Positions 11,528 to 22,066 of a stretch of 64,000 nucleotides of DNA are shown one piece after another. Below the pieces are notes generated by a model that saw only the letters and a list, made by a program, of their open reading frames with translations, did not search any database and was not told where the DNA came from. Each line of letters begins with the position of its first letter. Within the stretch, counting starts at the first letter, position 1. The position numbers were made by a program, and so were the translations under genes. Origin of the DNA: Basidiobolus meristosporus CBS 931.73 (taxonomy: Eukaryota > Basidiobolomycota > Basidiobolomycetes > Basidiobolales > Basidiobolaceae); the NCBI GenBank assembly GCA_002104905.1, contig MCFE01000207.1, positions 1 through 64,000 of the forward strand, given 5' to 3'.

Positions 11528-12511
11528 TCAAAACTCTGGGACCACCCCCTCGTCATCGGATTCTTCACCGACGCTGACGCCGGCGAGGTGCTGGTTTGGG
11601 ACGAGCTGATTGATGTCCATGTATTTTGTCCAGTGGTAGAGGAAGTCCTCGTAAGACACGTATAGGTCAAACTGTAGGAAGGCTAGCAGTTCAAGCTCCA
11701 TTCTCGTTAGTTCCGGTGTGGAGAAGACGCCACTCAAGCGTGCCCACTGCTCGTTTGGTAGAATGATAGACGGCAATACGGATGATGATGATGATGATTC
11801 AAGTGGCAAGGGCTCCTCTGAAACAGGCCCCCTAGTGTCAGGTACCTGCGAGTTGGGATGATTTTGTGGGATGCGGTTGCTCCGAGCCAGGAGATGTCCT
11901 TGGAGATACTTGGAAGCAACCATGTAAGAAACCAGAAATAGCCGGTGACCACATCCTGCTTCACCACGTGCATTAGGATGCAACCTCTTCAATCTTTCAA
12001 CATAGACCAATGCGAAGATCAGCGCAATGGTCGAAAAAGATGGAAGGTGTGTAGCAACCGTGTTGGACCGCAACATGGAGGATCTGGCCAGGATGGCTGA
12101 GATGTAGCCAGTAAGATGCTTAGCGCGCCCCGATTGCCCTTGTTCAGATACATTTTCGGTCGGCTGCTCCGAGGACTCCCACTGCGTTTGAATCAGTCTA
12201 GCAGTCACGGTGACGAGCTGCGACGAAAGGCTCAAAATGCTCTTGTACTCGAATAGCTTCTTCAACACTGGCGCTTGTATGTGGTCGGTTGTTGGAACAT
12301 ATACGTTGGCATATGCTTCCAGGACTTGTTCGCGTGGAGTCAGCACTCGCGAGCCATTGGTTTCGGCGCTATTGGGGGTGACACGTTGGGGTGCGCTTCT
12401 TTTGGTGCCGTCTTGATAAGCGACGCGAGTGCCCTTGAGCGAACGTTTGCGACGAGAGATGGTGTAAGGGGATGTTCTTTTCGATTGCTTCTCAGTGACT
12501 CGAGATGCCAT
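11528..12511 (-). CDS. PCL/PHO80-type cyclin
   Basis: A single open frame of 327 residues with ATG at 12511. The cyclin box lies in the second half. One helix block (FSTIALIFALVYVERLKRL) is followed by FLVSYMVASKYLQ and then W-x-x-LSG...ELTRMELELLAFLQFDLYVS, the typical signature of cyclins that partner Pho85-like CDKs (Pcl1/2/5/9 type). An insert of about 60 residues with a Ser run (encoded by repeated gat/atc triplets at 11783-11803) separates the YLQ helix from the W-x-x-LSG helix, longer than in yeast Pcl proteins. The N-terminus is basic and Ser/Thr-rich and could carry localisation or degradation signals. No intron needs to be assumed. The exact PCL subclass is not resolved. Confidence 0.82.
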   Translation of the reverse strand: MASRVTEKQSKRTSPYTISRRKRSLKGTRVAYQDGTKRSAPQRVTPNSAETNGSRVLTPREQVLEAYANVYVPTTDHIQAPVLKKLFEYKSILSLSSQLVTVTARLIQTQWESSEQPTENVSEQGQSGRAKHLTGYISAILARSSMLRSNTVATHLPSFSTIALIFALVYVERLKRLHPNARGEAGCGHRLFLVSYMVASKYLQGHLLARSNRIPQNHPNSQVPDTRGPVSEEPLPLESSSSSSVLPSIILPNEQWARLSGVFSTPELTRMELELLAFLQFDLYVSYEDFLYHWTKYMDINQLVPNQHLAGVSVGEESDDEGVVPEF

Positions 12512-13623
12512 GCTTAAAGATGCAAGTTGTATGATTCTGAGTAGTAAGTATAGAGAAGTGAAAGGCGGTCGAGAAGGTGACCGCGCTCAACACGAAATAT
12601 CTGAGCCAAGGAAACAAAACTAAATGAACCTTCAACACCCAAAGCGACTAGCAGCTATATAAGCAATCGGAGCGGCCGATCTATAAACTGCTAGATGAAA
12701 GATAGTCAGTCAGGAGCCCACTCGTCATTTTAATAGAACCCGTCTAGAAACTGAATTAAAGATTTAATATAAAAAAATGGGAGAGAAAAAAAGATTACGA
12801 ATCCTTCATTAGGATAAATTTGGGAACATTTAGACGGCCTTCGTAAAATGCGGAATCCTTTCAATCCTCATAAATACATCCCCCCGTTTACGTAGTGTCG
12901 AGGATTCCGGGATTGGCTGACATGGAAGTAAACAAATTACCGATTTCGTTGGTGGGCATACGTATTTCGCATATCCAAGCGTAGCATGGTCTGTGACCTC
13001 AGCATGGAGATCAAAGCACGCCCCATCCTCTTCAAAGATTACCGTGACCCCTATCCCACACTAGTACCAGCTTACCTGGTGACAAATAATTTATTTGGAC
13101 TTTTGCAACATTGACAATACCGTGTCAGTTGGTGTATATTTATATGACCATGGTAGTCAGCATTTCATGCAACCGAATGGACATTAGAGGCTTACAAATC
13201 TCGAACCGTTACTGAGAGGTATCTATGGCTTTCGTGGAGTTGATTGGGTGTTTGTTATCTAATCACTTAAATGAATTTGAAACAGCGTTTCCAGAGCTTC
13301 TCGCCAATAGCGTCCTGTAGCCGGGCAGCTTCAGTTGCCTTTCCTTGACTACGTGATTGAATACCTGTGGGAACATTTGGTCTCTCGATTTTTAAACTTT
13401 TAGCCTGCCTACATCTTCCCAACCTCTCTCCTCCACCTGGCACTCGCCGAGGTTGTATGATTACCGATTAGTAATGGTCAATCAATGGCATGTAGTGTTC
13501 CCGTAAAGCACATGCCACCAGTGAATTCCGCTTCAATATAGAAACGATCACCTTGAATGAGTTGGTCATGTATGCGGCCATCCTCAATGATCCTTCTATA
13601 TATGGCTCCTAGAACAGGTTATC
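12512..13623. other. Intergenic region upstream of the cyclin gene
   Basis: This should hold the promoter of the minus-strand cyclin gene ('tatataagca' near 12655 is a possible TATA-like word). No coding region, repeat or RNA gene was recognised. Confidence 0.4.
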
Positions 13624-14262
13624 ATGGGGACTCGCAGCGTTGTGGAGGTGGGCAGCAAACTACACCGAGAATTTTCTCGCAACGAGGAATACGTAATTGC
13701 TATGGTTCAGTTTCACAGCGAGAGTATCGAGTCTATTCTACCACCATACGTTCCATGGTGGTACGAAGTACAGGGCAACCGTGGTAGTATGACCACGGTA
13801 GGTTGCCGATGGCACGGTAGCTTCCTTTCCCTCCAGGATTCCCAACCGGAATTCAATTTCACTTGCCATACCAGAACAATCGGAACGCCTCGTGTTGGGG
13901 ACGTGTTATAATAAACATCAATCTATTTCATGACACAGAATGAAGCGGTTTGGGAACCCTTTCTGATCAAGAATCTGAGATCGAAGAATTGTGTAGCATT
14001 GTCAGGGGATAGCGGGCGGGGAGTTCGTTCGATGGCATGCCTGGGTCTCGAGGATACAGGGAATTTATTCTACTGGTCGCTGAGGGAGTATACATATGCT
14101 GTGTATCATCAGTGTTGCCAAAGGAGGGATTCTAGTGACCGATGTTGGGCAGAGCCATCCAAATCCAGTGCGGAGCAGCTAGCATCCAAAATTTCGTATC
14201 AAGATATGGGTGAGGAGATCTCAGAACAGTTTGGAAGGTGTTGCTGGAAACCGGTTGCCTAA
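13624..14262 (+). CDS. Candidate two-exon gene, possible ricin-B-like lectin
   Basis: Two open stretches lie in the same frame: 95 codons from the ATG at 13624 to a stop at 13909-13911, then an open run to 14262. The short gap contains a GT-rich donor-like region near 13892 and an acceptor-like 'catgacacag' ending at 13938, so a small intron of about 50 bp would join them. The second part reads FLIKNLRSKNCVALSGDSG and later YWS, which recalls a ricin-type beta-trefoil repeat, but the usual Q-x-W motif is not clear. No signal peptide was seen. A decayed gene or chance open frame is possible; treat as a hypothesis. Confidence 0.3.
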
Positions 14263-15542
14263 GAGACCTGGTAGAACGTGTGTCAACATAGACACATCAT
14301 TTAATATTAAGAAGGTTGCTAAGATTCCTATGGTATAACGGCCATTGTTTCTGAGGAGAGGTTTCCTTCATTTGACAATTCGAATTGTCTAGTGGAGGGC
14401 AGCTGTCATGGTGATTATTTGGGACTGTATTTCTGGCATCCTTAGCTATATCGGAGCAGACAGGATTGATTACTACCCTCACGGAGATCAATCTACACTG
14501 ACAAAATGGGGCAGGGTATACATACACTTTGTCGCACTCCAACTCCTAGTTCTAGATACATATATGGATCCACTTCGTTTGCAGCCCACTGGCTAGAAGT
14601 TAATCGCCACTATTCGTGATATATTCAAGTGAAGAGGCAACATTGCCACAACTTACATAGTTTTTGTGGATGCAGTGCTTCAGTCTTTCAAACTCACACT
14701 GATGATTTAGTCAATATATTCCTAAATGAAAGATGGATTTCCAACCATCACTGTTCCCCTAAGAAGCATTCAAAGCGCTTGTTACATAGTGAGGTTATGA
14801 TTAGATATCCAGAGTGTGCAGTTGGCAAGGCCAAGACAAAATACATATTTGGTGGCATTTAAGAGACCTAAAGTGGGAGATCTGGTGAGTAATATGCATT
14901 TCCATTCATCATGGGATGCCCCATTAGTAGTCCTCATCAAGTGATTAGAAATATGTATACTCAGGGGACTCATATAGATAGTATCATTTCTGAAGTACAC
15001 TGAGGTATTCTGTTGATTTTGGGCCAGCCTGCATTAGAATGATCCATGAAACTCCCAGTGAAATGAGTCATATCACATATAGACCATATGACCAGTGCAG
15101 TATACAAATTTTGAAATAACATGAAGTGAGAATAGATAGTCACCAATCAAAATCCAACAATTCCCCAACTTCTGGGGAGTAGTTACCACTTTGGCTAATA
15201 GATTGTGTGATAAGGAAAGGTGAATGCATCAAATGATCCAAGAAAATCCACATTACCAAACCTCCTGATTGAATCGATGCAGTCAAGATGATTGGATTGA
15301 ATATCGCGTTGACTTCCATTTCCGGATGCCGGATTGGATAGCTGCAAGCGATTTTAGCAATAAGTGATTAACGCGTTGTTCACTGCGCAATAGGGTGGAG
15401 TTTTACATTAAGGGATGTGCCCAATTGGGGTTTACTTGATTCGGAATTTTATCCTGGTATAAAGGTACCACAGTCCAAATCGGCCACTTCATATTGTGTG
15501 CCACTTCAGTTTTTTTCTAATCTCCCACTGTACACCAAGTCC
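14263..15542. other. Intergenic, AT-rich after 14600
   Basis: No gene was recognised. Between about 14630 and 15150 the sequence is AT-rich and resembles the transposon-rich parts of the window in composition. One frame contains ECAVGKAKTK, faintly reminiscent of a retroelement pre-integrase block, but nothing aligns convincingly. The last few hundred bases are probably the promoter of the chromodomain gene. Confidence 0.35.
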
Positions 15543-16661
15543 ATGTCTTTGAGAGTACTACACGCGCCTGACCGACATGCCCCTAAAAATGTCTCTCCCA
15601 CTCTCCCCCCACAGACGAACTTAACCGAGCGTAAGGAATCCACCGTTGCCCCGTTTTACTTGAAGTTTCTCCTTAACCTCAATTCTCCCCCATCAGAATC
15701 CGATATAGTATTGAAACAACTCAAGCGGCGGCTACGTGAACGTATTCAAAGAGGCGTTCCAAATAAAGAAGAGTTTCAAACCTTACTAGAACGGCTGAAC
15801 CAAGCCAACTCCGCCAGTCCCAAGTTGCAGAGCCAGTTGCTGATTTGGTCAGTGCAATTGTTGAACGGGGGTAAAGCCGTTCAAACCTCCTTCACCACAC
15901 CTGAGCCCGATATTCGTTCGGAGCCCCAACTGAGCCCTGATATTCACGTAGTTCGCGAGACTCCCGCGAAGAAAACCATCAATATCACTGATTCACCTGT
16001 GGTGGAGATACCGGTGGTTTCCAAGGACGAGTCTACTACCCCCTCTCAGTCTACATCTAAATGTGAATTGTCCTTATCACATGAATACAACCACGGGGTG
16101 TTGGGTAAACCACGCCAGTTAGTTGAGGTGGAGGTATCCAACAAATCCCCCCGCAAACGCCAGAAAGCCCCCTTAGTCATCATCGAGGTTACACCCACCA
16201 AGAAACAAGGGTTCACTTCACCTGGGGCCAAACGATCCAAAACCGTCACCACACCTGGAAAGGTTGTTAAGATCACAGAACAATCCCGCAGCCAGACAGG
16301 GAGGATTATGTATAGAGTATCATGGGAGGATGGTAGCCAAAGCTGGGTAAGTGGTGCCAAATTCTTATTGCTGATGGGTCTTTGCTAATGTCAATCTTTA
16401 AAAATTCAGGAATCCCCCAAGAACCTAACCAGTGCATTGGATCTGGTGGAGAAGTATGAGCACAGACTATTCCGTCGGTATGATTCACCTAGACCATCTG
16501 TTTCCAACCGGAGGCAGACCCTAAGCAGTCAAACTCCAACCAAGCAATATTTGACTGACAGCTCAGTGGAGGAATTCCCTCATGAGCAAACACTAACCTC
16601 TGAGCTCAAACCATTGAGGAGATTCCTTTGTGTGGAGGTGGAGTGCATTGAGAGTAATTAA
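15543..16661 (+). CDS. Nuclear protein with C-terminal chromodomain-like motif
   Basis: Two exons, 15543-16346 and 16410-16661, are joined by a 63-bp intron (gtaagt...attcag) in phase 0, giving 351 residues. Splicing creates the motif MYRVSWEDGSQSW/ESPKNL followed by ALDLVEKYEHRLF. This is the layout of a chromodomain: an aromatic-rich beta strand, W-E-x-x-x-N-L, then a C-terminal helix. Upstream lie a predicted helical region (about residues 35-110) and a long Pro/Thr/Lys-rich, presumably disordered stretch with basic patches (SPRKRQK, GAKRSK) that could be nuclear localisation signals. The in-frame ATG at 15417 is possible, but the 15543 start fits better. No retroelement integrase accompanies it, so it looks like a host gene. 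Exact family unknown. Confidence 0.7.
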
Positions 16662-16759
16662 TGTATTGGGGAGTAACCAATAATGTATTGTGAAATTTTT
16701 AGTAGTCATTCACTCAATAAATTGTACTATTTGATCCTTTACTCTGTCACATTGCTTTA

Positions 16760-17235
16760 CTAGAACTGGATGAATACACTCTTTCGAGGTTTGCCGTCTA
16801 CATTCTTGGAGCGATGGCCTCTGCCTTCGGTGTCCTCCACCAGGATGATATCACCCGTGCTAAACCTTCTGGTCTCCAGATCCGTGGTGGTGATATCTAC
16901 TGCGCCATCCACCATGATGATGAACTGCTTGCTAAAAGAAACGGGTCAACTCACTGATACACACAGAACAGCTAGTAGGTGCAGTGCAAACCAGGGTGCA
17001 TTGTGCCAATCCAGGTCATATGTTCCTAGAGCGTAACAGCCATTAGTTGATTAGTTCGGAGGAGGAGTGGGGGATGTGGGGAACCATCTGTCTCACGGAA
17101 CACAACGCCCTTCACCGCGAATGTTTTCGAAAGGCTTCCTAGGGGGTTCGTGTGGTCCAAGGGTATCTTCATCTCTACGAACGCCGAGCCACCATTGTCT
17201 GTGGTCACGATTCTGGTTACGTTGTACTCGCTCAT
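16760..17235 (-). CDS. Small cupin-domain protein
   Basis: Three exons are inferred on the minus strand: 17235-17097, 17025-16992 and 16931-16760. They are separated by 71- and 60-bp GT-AG introns and give 114 residues. The middle exon supplies TYDLDWHNAP, which joins to CKQFIIMVDGAVDI and then FSTGDIILVEDTEGRGHRS. This is the conserved core of a family of small single-domain cupins with a His in DWHNAP and another in GRGH that could bind a metal. No signal peptide. Enzymatic role unknown for this family. The short middle exon was found from protein continuity and splice words (gtgaga donor, ctctag acceptor), so its borders deserve transcript support. Confidence 0.75.
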
Positions 17236-17466
17236 TGCTGCTCCATGCTCGCCATCCCCCCCCCCAATTTATACTAATCTTGGGTTCATGTGATTCGATT
17301 GACCGTGTCTGGGTGGACTATTTATGGAAGTGAGGGTCCGGTTAAGGTAGCATATGACCACTGTTCTCAGGGGGAGGACATCGTGCCTGCCTCAGTCATA
17401 ATGAGTATGTTCATGCCATATCGGCTCCACAAAACCCTCGAACACAAAGATATTTGACCGGGTGCT

Positions 17467-18132
17467 TTATTGGGGGTCCTCCACGTAGATTTTCATCAGT
17501 CCCGCTCTCATCTCCTCTGGGATCTTTTGAAGGGGTCTTCTGTCTGGTTGACTGACGAAAACATGAGTAAAGCCGCCAGTGACACTGGCGTTGGCCTTAC
17601 CTTCCTCAAAGATCCCGACCTGATACTTCACACTGGAGTTTCCCACCTTAGTGATGGACAGGCCTGCCTCGATCACCATCGGGAAGGAGAGAGGGGAGTG
17701 GAAGGTTGCCGCGGATGATATCACCAAACCGATGGGGCCGGTGGGGTTGGAGGGGACAAGTTTACACTGCTGAATCAGGTATGTGTTGACAACGGTGTCG
17801 ATGTAGTGGTAAAATACAGAGTTGTTGATGTGGCCGTATTGGTCGTTGTCCGTCCATCTGAAAGTGGGAAACCGTTATCTTCTGCTGAGCAGTGGTTTTC
17901 GTAGAACTCACAACTAGTCAATGTACCTTGTTTGTATGGGCAAGAAATACTGATAGAACTCCCGCTTTCTCACCCTGGTGAAATCGTGTTTGCCTGGCTT
18001 GCTCGTCTTGTCCGGCTCATCACTGGTAGAAGGGGGGCTTGACGAAACCAACGGCTTGTTGTGCAGTGCTCTATGAGCAGTTGGGGTAAGGTGACCGGCC
18101 AACTGAGACAATCTTCTTCCTGCTGGCAACAT
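17467..18132 (-). CDS. Hotdog-fold acyl-CoA thioesterase (4HBT family)
   Basis: Two exons, 18132-17927 and 17857-17467, with a 69-bp intron; 198 residues. The splice joins IQTR to WTDNDQYGHINN, the active-site block of 4-hydroxybenzoyl-CoA-type thioesterases (Asp before the Y/V-G-H-x-N-N motif). The remaining fold reads VIEAGLSITKVGNSSVKYQVGIFEE and ends with the conserved strand GGFTHVFVS. The first ~30 residues are rich in Arg, Leu, Ser and Ala without acidic residues (MLPAGRRLSQLAGHL), which fits a mitochondrial presequence. It would hydrolyse acyl-CoA thioesters; substrate unknown. The gene is divergent from nothing nearby and appears intact. Confidence 0.85.
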
Positions 18133-19241
18133 GACGGATATGAATGGATTGACGAGTCGAGTGGATTTTTATGTATATATACCTACCAGGATGCTGGGAG
18201 TGTGCTACACTGGTGGTCATGCTCATTGAATTCTTGAGCTGCATATGAAAGTGAATTCGACCTGACTAAGCACGCATCGATTCCAGTAGTAATGGTGTGC
18301 GGCACGCCATCAATCCTTGCTATCATTAAAATCCATTCGCCACTTAATGATCGCCTTGGTACCGATTCCTGGTAATTAGCCTAATCTCTAATCTGCAAGT
18401 TGGATCATATAGAATACCATGTAATTGGATTGGTTGATATATCTGTTGAGAGGGCCTTATTCCAAATGAGCAATACTCTTACGAAACTATCATTCCCTCT
18501 CCTACCCCTGGTGAGAGAATGATTGCATTGCCCGCTAGACTGAAACATGCTCTAGACCGAGCTGACCGGAACGACTGAGAAGTTCTGGTTGAAGAATCAA
18601 GTGCGTGGATAGGAATTACCAGTGGGAGCTGGATTCCGCGTTGTAGGGGTGGAGGAATTGGTGAACATTGCTTTGGGCTTGAACACCGGCGAGGTATCGC
18701 ACACTGGTTACAGAAAATGTGCTCTGCCGGGTTTTACCTCTGATATTTCAGCCAACACCTCGAAACCAAAGACTCTAAGGAGTGACATGGTACAAGTGTC
18801 CCATTTACCTGGTCCACCCTCTCTGCCTAAAAGGAACAGTTCATGTGGATTGATATTAGGATTATTTGGCAAGATCGTTAGAGAGCGTATCTTGATGAAC
18901 GTATCGTCGTCTGTCTAAACCTCGATCGTTAAATACCTAACTATCATCCAAGTAAATCTCGCATCCACTGACCTTCGTAAACCACTCGTAGTCGTCCAGA
19001 TGATGTTAATACTAGTATGGTGTTTTTGTACTAAATGAACTTTATTGATTACGACCTCGACTGAACCTATATACCTATGTATGTAATGAAGCAAAGGGAC
19101 TTCACATCCATCGTCACTTGTTGGCCTTTAAGTTATGTGAAAGATGGGTTTGCTTCCTCTATGATAGGAGGTATTCAAATGAACATAAGAAAGATGGTGT
19201 TCAATGAACCAAAGGAATATCATGTTGTCTGTATAAGAATG
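18133..19241. other. Intergenic region, no supported gene
   Basis: Promoter side of the thioesterase gene, then sequence of unknown nature. A 98-codon plus-strand frame (18622-18918) has no recognisable domain and is not called. Confidence 0.4.
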
Positions 19242-20455
19242 TTTATTATTTACAATATCGGCTGTACCTAAGGAATTGTATCGTTAGCATTTGCTAATAG
19301 ACTTTGCGGTATGGGACTATTGGAGTGTTCAGTACAAATGGCATGTCAATGCCGATATAATCACTTGGATTCATTTGACCGTCGTGAAATTTTGCTTCAT
19401 CATTTTACTCCTGCCATCCCGTACGGTGTGCACTGAATGTGTAACTTACATCAATCACTGCTACTGCTTGCTCGCTGACTTGCTCTGTCATTCGGGGAGG
19501 TGCCGTTGACTACTGTGAAGAAAGTATAAGCATCCATGCAATCGAATCCATGTCGGTGAAGAAGGAGTGGTTGTGGTTATCAGTTAAGAAAGTGTATCCT
19601 TCATTGAGATCGGACATATGCTTGTCTTTTTTCTAACTCATCCTTTAAACCACAGCCTGCCTCCTCCAGTTCCAAGTGTGATAGTTACCTGACATTGCTC
19701 CGATCAAGCATGCAAGTGGCGCGTATTTACAACTGGAATATAGTGACTGATTGCAAGGTTAGTGGATAGAACCGGGTGTAAGGGACGAGTCCATGAGAAC
19801 TGGATCAATCAGGTATAGGCATGAATGGTAAAATAAGATGGAGTCAACAGCGAAATACTCTTCTGACTCGTCATCAAAGTCATCATCTTGGTCCAGGTTC
19901 TCATGTGGTCGGTGTGGTACATGAAACGTAAACTCACCATTTCTGGATGCCGGAAGCAATACACATTGGTCGGCGGTATATATACAGTTTCATGTCGGAG
20001 TGGTACTGTGAGCAGGGTTGTTGCTGTTGCTGAGGTCTACGGATTGATGTTAGTTGAAAGTCTCTGAGATATGGGTCAAGAGGTATGTTCGTGTCAGAAG
20101 AGTACAGTGCAAAGTTATCCTTCATGAATTTTCAGCCGGTAATTCCAGCTTTTTTTGCGTAGTTATCATCACGTTGAACATCTCTTGTGTGAAAGATGTA
20201 CTCACCAATTAAGCAACCAATGGCCCGACCGACTGTTTCTTCGGATATTGCGCCGACCTGATGATGAATAGGTTAGCTGAGGCTCAGAGATATTTTGTGA
20301 TGGATGTGTGGTAGCTGTGATCAGTCACGGGTTTTCTAGGCCCGAAAATGCATATCGTCAATGATCCAGCGTCTAAACTGGTCAGTGCCCAGTGCGTTTC
20401 ATCCTCTCACAAATGCAATCAGAAATGAAAGGAGTGATTACTTACATTATATGGC
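19242..20455 (-). repeat. Cassette copy 1 of a 1.2-kb gene-like direct repeat
   Basis: This segment recurs, almost identical, at 26511-27727 and 29185-30387, all in the same orientation. Read on the minus strand it looks like a spliced gene. It begins at a GTAAGT donor, ends at an AATAAA-type word, and has protein-like blocks flanked by splice words: 20257-20206 (GAISEETVGRAIGCLI, then gtgagt), 20148-19938 (KFMKDNFALYSSDTN, ending at gtgagt), 19732-19689 (KYAPLACLIGAMS, then gtaact) and from 19625 (MSDLNEGYTFLTDNHNH). The blocks keep frame with each other, but a TGA interrupts the second one at 20132-20134. The homology to the other copies starts at the first donor, so any first exon differs. 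Family unknown; probably a duplicated gene in decay. Confidence 0.6.
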
Positions 20456-20994
20456 AGACATCGTGATGGTTAAACTTCCATGTCGAAGGCGAAAATGAGA
20501 ACTTCGAAGTGAATCGAAATATTTTGAGGGGAGTTCCATGGCTATCCAGACACATCTATTTATAGTTTTTGAATGTGCTGTAGTAGTAGGGGTTAGGTCA
20601 TGGGAAGGAAAGTGCAAATTTTTTTCATCTGGACGGTGTTGCAGCTAATTATTTTGATTAACCTAAACACAAATGCCGACACAAATAAATAATTGAATTC
20701 AATGAAGAATTTTGGTTGGTAATACTTGCTTATTCTCCGGTGTATTTTTAGCTTTTACGTTGTACTGATCAAGAATTACGAAGAACAGCTCATAATAGTC
20801 TGAAAAAGGGAAGAACACTCTGGGAGCCACAGGTAAATGTGAATCTGTTAAAGTACGTTTGGCAGGATGAGGATGAGGATGCATCACATTGGCCTTTCAA
20901 TAGGATGTATTTCATCCTGCAAATTTTGTATTTACACCAAAATATTCACATTAACTTGGTCACCTGGATACCTCTCTAGAAACCTTGTTTCCTG
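20456..20994. other. Non-repeated flank between cassette copy 1 and the LTR relic
   Basis: The first ~50 bp resemble the flank of copy 2 in a diverged way, including a short ATG-containing stretch that would be a first exon. Beyond that I see no gene. Confidence 0.4.
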
Positions 20995-21075
20995 GCCAGA
21001 TTCTCTATCAGGGTTTACTTGGAATATTTTTCACCAAAATGTTGACCCATCAGAAATTTCAAAATTGGATTTTTC
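20995..21075 (+). repeat. Small copia-LTR relic
   Basis: The stretch 'tttacttggaatatttttcaccaaaat' (shown here only as a marker) and its flanks align with the middle of the LTRs of elements B and G read in the opposite orientation to B. Only part of an LTR is recognisable. It lies immediately before the broken 5' end of the secreted-protein gene at 21134. Confidence 0.45.
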
Positions 21076-21133
21076 TGGACCTTTTTGACGGTATTCAAAC
21101 CTTTTCAATACAAAGCTTAGGACTGTGTTCTAG

Positions 21134-21782
21134 GTGGAAGTTTCCGAAGGAAATGCTAATTCATACACCATAAAGGAGAAGACGTATGGATCTGGTCACT
21201 GTCTAGCATACTGCCCTGACAACGAAACCTATCTGTATATGAGACCCGAGGCTTCTGGATATTGTCTTAACTTCAATATCGTTGACGAGAGCACGCAGTA
21301 TTATAGAGTGCAAGCTCCAAACAACAAGGTAGTCTGTGAAACCGCCAAGCTGACCTCCAAAAATGTCGTCGGATGCAATCGAAGCTACTTTAAGTACTAT
21401 GACAGCAGCAACAACAACAAAGAGTTCGCCTGGTGGACATACGCTGTCGAAACAAACGGCAATCCACCATTCCCGATAAGAAAGGAGACGAAGTTTGTCA
21501 TTTGTCGTCAACGAAAATTCCGGAAAACTCGGGATTGTAGGGGTTACGTCGGGCCCTAGCGGCGGACGATTCTACTTCTCAAAACCCAACAGCAATCCAC
21601 CACCACCCACTCAAAGATGTGTTTGGTTTGGAACTGCTCCTCTATATGCTGCAGTCAATCGTCAATGTCCTGAGTATTATCCCGACTATACGTACGCCTG
21701 TGGACAATCTAACTGTGGAGACGGGGCCAGTTGCTGGTCGGGATTCAAAGTTATATGCTGCCACCTACCATGCAATCAATAG
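21134..21782 (+). pseudogene. Broken secreted Cys-rich protein gene (3' part), relative of 5290-5619
   Basis: Two overlapping frames, 21134-21559 and 21495-21782, together encode one protein. The frame changes near 21480 by a one-base indel. The first block repeats the end of the 5290-5619 protein (EGNANSYTIKEKTYG, GHCLAYCPDNE, MRPEASGY). The second carries the C-terminal Cys cluster (YACGQSNCGDGASCW, CCHLPCNQ). The signal peptide and N-terminus are missing; an LTR relic and a 'tctag' acceptor-like word sit at the break. The full protein would have been an extracellular, disulfide-rich protein of about 270 residues. Family unknown. Confidence 0.65.
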
Positions 21783-22066
21783 TTCTTACTACGAGAAAGT
21801 AATATTTCATTGTGAAGGCTGGTAATTCTTGATTAACAAGCAGAGGTTAGCCCATGTATTTAAATTATTTTGACCTCATCGAAAGGATATATGAAGTCCA
21901 AACGAAATGAATGAAATCTCCCAAGCATTCACTTCATGATAGTGTTTTGCTTTTTCGAAACGGTTACAAAAGCCTTACCTTATATTGCCTTCGCTGAAGC
22001 AATTTTCGGCAAATTTTGCCTTTTTGACACCTCATCGATGAATAATGGGCATGGCTTTAAACAACT

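Noticed and set aside
11783-11803. gat-type trinucleotide run, considered as a microsatellite feature
   Set aside because: It encodes the Ser run of the cyclin insert and is described with that gene.
14629-14862. Frame with ECAVGKAKTK, possibly a retroelement pre-integrase block
   Set aside because: Only a few residues match and the flanking frame has stops; no LTR or other retroelement part nearby.
18622-18918. 98-codon plus-strand frame upstream of cassette copy 1
   Set aside because: No domain, no splice context and no similarity to neighbours.
19291-19509. 72-codon plus-strand frame repeated three times (also at 26564 and 29234)
   Set aside because: It lies antisense to the cassette's predicted exons and overlaps their splice words; conservation is explained by the duplication.
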